This document shows, one piece after another, positions 59,701 to 63,232 of a stretch of 63,232 nucleotides of DNA (positions within the stretch are counted from its first letter, which is position 1; every line of letters begins with the position of its first letter). Below the pieces are notes generated by a model, which saw only the letters and a list, made by a program, of their open reading frames with translations, did not search any database and was not told where the DNA came from. Where the stretch lies: NCBI GenBank assembly GCA_049281195.1, contig JBAPRR010000455.1, forward strand, positions 1 through 63,232. The letters are read 5' to 3'. Origin of the DNA: JBAPRR01 sp049281195 (GTDB taxonomy: Bacteria > Actinomycetota > Acidimicrobiia > Acidimicrobiales > CAVXTF01). The translations under genes and the position numbers were made by a program.

Positions 59701-60648
59701 CGGGCCGTCGCAGAAGCCAGAACCTGGGGTAATCGCAAGGCCGAGGCACACGCCCTGTCCCTACTCGACTGGGCTCTGGTTTCCCTCGGGCGCGCCGGTT
59801 CGGCCAACCACTCCGAAGATTCGGTGGCTATTTACCGCGAGCTCGGGGACCTCGGCGGGGAAGCGCAGGTGCTCAACAACATGGGCGGCTTCGCGTACTT
59901 CCGCGGCGCATGGGACGAAGCCGTCTCTTTCTACCGCCAGGCCCAGGACATCCGCCTGCGGACCGGCAACGAGGTGGAGGCGGCGATCTGCACCTTCAAC
60001 ATCGGAGAGATCCTGTCGGATCAGGGACACTTCGACGAGGCCCGCCCGCACCTGGACGAAGCTCTGCGCGTGCTGCGCGCGGCGCGCTATTCATGGGGGA
60101 TCGGCTACGCCATGATGCTGATCGGCAGGTTGGAGTCGCGCACGGGCTCCTTCGACTCCTCGTGGACCCACTTCGAGTCGTCACTGCGGGCGTTTCACGA
60201 GGTCGCCCGCGAAGCCGACGCATTTCAAGTGGAGTCGCTGATCGCCGAGTCCCTTGTCTTCCAGGGGCGGGCCACCGAGGCGCTCGACATCGCCGTTCGT
60301 CTAGCTGCGGATGTGGCCCGCGTCGGCTCAGCCGTGGGGAACGCGCTGGTCGAACGGGTGCGGGGGTACGCACTGGCACAACTCGGGGATCTCCGAAGCG
60401 CCGGTAGCGCTTTTGAAGCCAGTCGAACGACGGCGGAGGAGCTCGGAGCCGATTACGAGCTGATGCTGACGCTCGACGCCATGCGCTCGACAGGGGTCAG
60501 CTACCCAGACGGACATTCGCCCGAAGAGCTCACCGTGCGTATCGACGAGCTGCGCCAGCGACTCGGGATCGTGGTTCTTCCCGTGGTACCGATGACGGCG
60601 GCGGGTTCATCCCACACGTTTACCGGGCTGGTGGGCTCCCCGAGCTAG
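56755..60648 (+). CDS. tandem class III cyclase/STAND ATPase/TPR protein (soluble adenylyl cyclase-like)
   Basis: Cytoplasmic protein of 1297 residues. Cyclase domain 1 (about 35-205) has metal Asp residues in VFGDISGFTKMSERL and LLKFGGDAMLLLF. Domain 2 (about 250-415) keeps the late MGDTVNLAARLM transition-state Asn/Arg motif, lost in domain 1. Next is a P-loop ATPase (LVGDHGSGKSRLAEVLV near 462-478, Walker B RVLVIEDAQHMD), then about 450 residues of TPR-like helices. This order equals that of the mammalian soluble adenylyl cyclase. ATG 56755 follows the secreted gene by 15 bases, with GGAG directly before it. The cNMP-binding transporter gene is next, so it may supply the ligand. Confidence 0.9.
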   Translation: MNAASGSDLFLPYLTAPAVAWARDEAANESATRSQSVAGTMVFGDISGFTKMSERLARHGKVGAEEVADAINTCFEQLLDAAYKLGGSLLKFGGDAMLLLFTGPDHAIRAAHAAIGMRSRLRSAGRLHTTAGEVVLRISVGVHSGTFDLFLVGDSHRELVVAGPDASTTVDAEATASAGEIVMSAQTAALLPARARGPACGAGYLLRSPGGPPPRMAPKRPDPGQADISRFVPAAIRRHLVEGGEEHEHRTATVAFLHFDGIDDLVTELGIHEVARQLDAVVRAAQAAADSHQVSFLGTDIDKDGGKIILTAGVPSRAGDDEQRMLLAVRQVLDQQLPLHLRVGVNTGPVFAGDIGTPFRRTFTVMGDTVNLAARLMARAEPDQVLVTKETLSRSDVQFVAAELPPFTVKGKRRPVQAFAVGAPDRAHRSVTDRLPLTGREEEVAVLREAVRAASTGAGRVVELVGDHGSGKSRLAEVLVAESETLPTFTIVCEPYESATPYATFNILGRALVGVEMDAAAETVRQNLVTYLEREAPDLRSDLSLLATVIGLDLPDPPALAALEPEFRRQAVAEASAHLFCRALGLPRVLVIEDAQHMDPASQQIMGIMVRNLAERPGAICITRRETDGGFSVDEAPHTRSVLLAPLTSIQAKAALIAATEDEPLLPHEIQFMADRSMGNPLFLEELWRSRRDGAGIEALPDSVDAAVGVQIDSLRARDRRILRSASVLGSVFFERDLRELLEASGLLIDDGLDPGARSSALPRSLDQFLTTDSSGLVRFSSALVRECAYEGLPYRRRRELHGRAAERLEARGGTESDAEVLSLHYFYAQQFAAAWHHARTAARNASDKYANVESARLYERALACTSHIDDLNRADVASAWEMLGDVRERAGDFKGGAAAYRRAGGLTTEVVAKAELCLKEAWMAERLGQFPLAVRWIRRGLRAIANLDNRPAGQLRAQLMTWYTAVRQAQGRSSEAVVSGERAVAEARTWGNRKAEAHALSLLDWALVSLGRAGSANHSEDSVAIYRELGDLGGEAQVLNNMGGFAYFRGAWDEAVSFYRQAQDIRLRTGNEVEAAICTFNIGEILSDQGHFDEARPHLDEALRVLRAARYSWGIGYAMMLIGRLESRTGSFDSSWTHFESSLRAFHEVAREADAFQVESLIAESLVFQGRATEALDIAVRLAADVARVGSAVGNALVERVRGYALAQLGDLRSAGSAFEASRTTAEELGADYELMLTLDAMRSTGVSYPDGHSPEELTVRIDELRQRLGIVVLPVVPMTAAGSSHTFTGLVGSPS

Positions 60649-60745
60649 CCGGCATCGGCGCAGCCGGGGCGGGGAGATACAGCGCCGTGACCGTGTCTTC
60701 AGGCAGCATGGCAGACCTGTCGGGAGTAGCGGGAGGACTTTGAAC

Positions 60746-63232
60746 ATGCGCGGAGCGGGAGCGATCACGGCTGACTCGGTAACCGAGGGTGCGGGAGTCG
60801 TTCCCCCTGCACAGTCTCGTCCTTACGCCCCGATGGCCGCCATCGGTGTCGCCGCGTTCGGCGCGTTCCTCGCCTTCATGGACTCGACCGTGGTCAATGT
60901 GGCATTCCCCAACATCCAGGCCGCATTTCCGCACGCCACGGTCAGCACTCTTTCGTGGGTCCTCAATGCGTACAACGTGGTTTTCGCCGGCCTCCTCGTA
61001 CTTTCCGGACGTTTCGCCGACCTGCTCGGGAGGAGGCGCCTGTTCAAGCTGGGCCTGCTCATCTTCACCATCGCATCGGCCTTGTGCGCGGCGTCCAACT
61101 CGGTGGGAATGCTCATCGGGCTCAGAGCCATACAGGCTGTGGGCGCGGCCATGCTCGTTCCAGCCTCGCTCGGGATAGTCGTACATGCCTCGCCCAGCGA
61201 GCACAGGACCAGAGCGCTCAGCATCTGGGCGGCGGCGGCCGCTCTCGCCGCGGGCCTCGGGCCGCCGATCGGCGGTGCGTTGGTCGATCTCTACAATTGG
61301 CGTCTCGTATTCCTGATCAACGTCCCGCTCGGGTTGTTGGCCTGGGTCCTCGCCCGGCACGCCGTGATCGAAAGCCGTGCACCGGGAAGCCGCGTGATGC
61401 CGGATCTGCGCGGCGCCCTCCTGCTGTCGGCCGCCATCGGCTCGGTGACCCTCGGCGTGGTGCAGGGAAGCACATGGGGCTGGGCGAGCATCGGCACCGT
61501 CAGTGCATTCGTGGTCTCCGCACTGTGCGTGGCGCTGACTGTCCTGAGCTCGATGAAGCACCGATCCCCGGTGCTCGATCCGCAACTGCTCCGCATACGT
61601 GGCTTTCTCGTCTCCAACATCGTGACAGTCGCCTGCGGGCTCGGCCTTTACTGCTACCTGCTCGCCCACATCCTGTGGTTGCACTACGTGTGGGGATACT
61701 CGCTGCTCCTGGCCGGGCTCGCCGTCGCTCCTGGTGCGGTGGTAGCCGCCATCGTCTCGGTGCCTGCGGGGCGCCTGGCCGAGCGGATAGGCCCGCGACC
61801 CGTCGTCGTAGTGGGATCGATTGTGTGGGGCCTGGCCTACGTGTGGTACTCCACCCGCGTCGGGCTCAGACCCGACTTCGTCGGCCAGTGGCTGCCCGGG
61901 CAGATAATCAGTGGCATCGGTGTGGGCTCCACACTTCCCACCGCGTCGGCCGGAGGCCTGGCCACGGTCCCGGCCGGTCGTTACGCCACCGCATCTGCGG
62001 TCAACTCGAGCGCCCGCCAACTGGGAGGCGTTCTCGGGATCGCCATCCTCACCGTCTTCATCTCCCACGAGACGATCCTCACCTTCGCCGACGACGTGAG
62101 GCGGGGCTGGAAGCTCGCGGCAGGCGCCTTCTTCGTCGCCGCGTTCGTGGCGCTCTTCTTCGGGCGCATCCACGAGTCGAGCGAGGAAACCGACGTCGGA
62201 TCACGAGGTCCGTTGCTCGATCAGAGACCCGAGCCGGCTGTGGTGGCGGCGACACGTCGCGAAGGGGCCGACTTTCTCGACCTGCTCCCGGCTCAGGTGA
62301 GAACCCGGCTGATCGAAACCGGAGAACCCCTCGAACTGCGCGCTGGAACAACCTTGTTCTCGAGCGGCGAAGTCGGCGACGCCCTGTACGTGCTTCAGGC
62401 CGGGAGACTGGAATTGGAACGGCCCGATGGAGGGCGCCTGGACTTCTATCCCACCTCCACCTTCGGGGAGCTGGCGCTGCTCACGGACGCGCCCCGTTCG
62501 GGAACGGTCATCGCCCGGCGTGACAGCCGGTTGGTGCGCGTCAGTCGCGAGCGGTTCGACGGTCTGGCCGCCGCTGAACCTGCCGTGATGGACGCCGTGG
62601 CCAGAGGTATCGCCTTCCGCCTCCACGACAGCACCCCGATGAACCCTCCGGCGCGCCCCGAGCCGAAGGTCCTGTCGGTTGTGGGGGTCGACGTCGACAC
62701 CGAGGCCCAGAAAGTGGCGGCGGTCGTCCAAGGTGGCCTCGTGGAGAAAGGCCTGCGGGTGGCACTGCTCGCCGACTTCGCGCCCGACGGGCTCCAGCGG
62801 GCCGAGTCGGACAACGACAGGGTCGTCCTCGCATGCGGACGCAGCAGCACATGGCGCGACGCGGGCCTCCGCCAGGCCGATCGCGTGGTGCTCGTCTCCA
62901 GTAATCCGGCTGAGACCGGCATGCTGCCGGTCAATGTTCCCTGCGATGTCGTCTTGGTCGGCCACGCGCCGACACAAGCTCAGATCGTGGCATGGCACGA
63001 CGCTTCGGAGTGCCGGCGCGTGTACCACGTCGGTGAGGATCCAGCCTCGTGGCAGGCCGGCCTGCGCGCTCTCATCGCGCGCATCGCCGGTGACTCCGTA
63101 GGACTCGTCCTCGCCGGTGGTGGCGCCAGGTCTCTGGCCCACCTGGGAGTGCTTCACGCTCTCGAGGAGGCCGGAGTCGTCGTCGACCGCGTTTCGGGAA
63201 CGAGCATGGGCGCGTTCATCGCGTCGCTGTAC
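60746..63232 (+). CDS. MFS transporter fused to cyclic-nucleotide-binding and patatin domains (partial, runs off the window)
   Basis: An uninterrupted frame of 829 codons reaching the window end. Residues 1-475 are a DHA2-type major facilitator with motif A (SGRFADLLGRRRLFKLG), about 12-14 helices. Residues 505-610 are a cNMP-binding domain, with FGELALLTDAPRSGTVIARR carrying the phosphate-binding Arg. A patatin (NTE-like) phospholipase domain starts near 780: GLVLAGGGARSLAHLG and the nucleophile GTSMG. The patatin Asp and the C-terminus lie outside. Mycobacteria have two proteins of this architecture. ATG 60746 has GGGAGG upstream. Confidence 0.93.
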   Translation, partial: MRGAGAITADSVTEGAGVVPPAQSRPYAPMAAIGVAAFGAFLAFMDSTVVNVAFPNIQAAFPHATVSTLSWVLNAYNVVFAGLLVLSGRFADLLGRRRLFKLGLLIFTIASALCAASNSVGMLIGLRAIQAVGAAMLVPASLGIVVHASPSEHRTRALSIWAAAAALAAGLGPPIGGALVDLYNWRLVFLINVPLGLLAWVLARHAVIESRAPGSRVMPDLRGALLLSAAIGSVTLGVVQGSTWGWASIGTVSAFVVSALCVALTVLSSMKHRSPVLDPQLLRIRGFLVSNIVTVACGLGLYCYLLAHILWLHYVWGYSLLLAGLAVAPGAVVAAIVSVPAGRLAERIGPRPVVVVGSIVWGLAYVWYSTRVGLRPDFVGQWLPGQIISGIGVGSTLPTASAGGLATVPAGRYATASAVNSSARQLGGVLGIAILTVFISHETILTFADDVRRGWKLAAGAFFVAAFVALFFGRIHESSEETDVGSRGPLLDQRPEPAVVAATRREGADFLDLLPAQVRTRLIETGEPLELRAGTTLFSSGEVGDALYVLQAGRLELERPDGGRLDFYPTSTFGELALLTDAPRSGTVIARRDSRLVRVSRERFDGLAAAEPAVMDAVARGIAFRLHDSTPMNPPARPEPKVLSVVGVDVDTEAQKVAAVVQGGLVEKGLRVALLADFAPDGLQRAESDNDRVVLACGRSSTWRDAGLRQADRVVLVSSNPAETGMLPVNVPCDVVLVGHAPTQAQIVAWHDASECRRVYHVGEDPASWQAGLRALIARIAGDSVGLVLAGGGARSLAHLGVLHALEEAGVVVDRVSGTSMGAFIASLY

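Noticed and set aside
60620..62173. 517-codon open frame on the reverse strand opposite the MFS-patatin gene
   Set aside because: Composition is His/Arg/Asp-rich without hydrophobic helices or motifs. The forward frame is a clear MFS transporter.
62201..63157. 318-codon reverse frame over the cNMP/patatin region
   Set aside because: Shadow of the forward frame; the forward motifs FGELALL and GTSMG are decisive.
45727..63232. encapsulin shell gene expected after the DyP
   Set aside because: None of the downstream genes has the HK97-like shell sequence; all are assigned to other families.

Overview
This 63 kb window is a high-GC chromosomal segment of an actinobacterium, and the gene content points away from a plasmid or phage. 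The evidence is frequent GTG starts, many apparently leaderless genes, two TetR/DrrAB-type exporter cassettes, a MalT/SARP-like regulator, an ECF41 (SigJ-type) sigma factor, a Ddn-like deazaflavin-dependent nitroreductase, a DypB-type peroxidase with an encapsulin-targeting tail and an MFS-cNMP-patatin fusion like those of mycobacteria. The moderate GC, the mix of oxidoreductases and the secreted repeat protein would fit an Acidimicrobiia-like lineage, but that assignment is inference. No rRNA, tRNA, CRISPR array, insertion sequence or integrase was seen.

Layout. 1-2540: a TetR gene cut by the window edge, a divergent ABC exporter pair and a DinB-like protein. 2584-8792: a MalT/SARP-like ATPase regulator, a YbhN-type membrane protein, a luciferase-like monooxygenase and a second TetR gene. 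8845-14752: a second DrrAB-type exporter, an MFS pump divergent from a LysR regulator, a SnoaL-like protein and an ArsR-type regulator. 14803-16391: a small basic protein and a sigma factor overlapped by a one-TM lipobox-less ectodomain protein. 16553-23372: a complete acetate-use locus (acs and a SatP/YaaH channel on one strand; LytS-type kinase, LytTR regulator, DUF485 protein and ActP on the other). 23451-30831: small redox enzymes, a siderophore-interacting protein, a second sigma/ectodomain pair, MarR with an MMPL exporter, and MerR with a SnoaL protein. 30875-37559: a cyclase-ATPase regulator with no normal start codon, an MFS pump divergent from a double AsnC regulator, and a small SnoaL/Ddn cluster. 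37663-39902: soxR divergent from a questin-oxidase-like gene under a near-perfect SoxR box, then an SMP-30 lactonase. 40003-51560: a long same-strand run of oxidative catabolic genes (quinone oxidoreductase, zinc-less DksA-like protein, Baeyer-Villiger monooxygenase, SDR-SDR fusion, amidohydrolase, DypB peroxidase, DAO-type oxidase, epimerase, SDR, carboxymuconolactone decarboxylase-like protein, ECF41 sigma factor). 51557-53295: an SsuD/SsuE-type pair. 53599-63232: a large secreted repeat protein, a tandem-cyclase/ATPase/TPR protein with the architecture of soluble adenylyl cyclase, and an MFS-cyclic-nucleotide-binding-patatin fusion that runs off the window.

How the parts fit. Three themes recur. 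First, efflux pumps paired with one-component regulators (TetR x2, LysR, MarR, AsnC). Second, flavin and redox enzymes under redox or ECF control (SoxR, ECF41), with sequence-visible promoters. Third, cyclic nucleotide signalling: a probable cyclase sits directly upstream of a membrane protein with a cyclic-nucleotide-binding domain. The most novel-looking items are the SoxR-controlled questin-oxidase-like gene, the DypB cargo protein without a neighbouring encapsulin, the sAC-like cyclase next to the MFS-cNBD-patatin protein, the paired sigma/ectodomain modules, and the cyclase whose start codon seems to have been lost to ACG.
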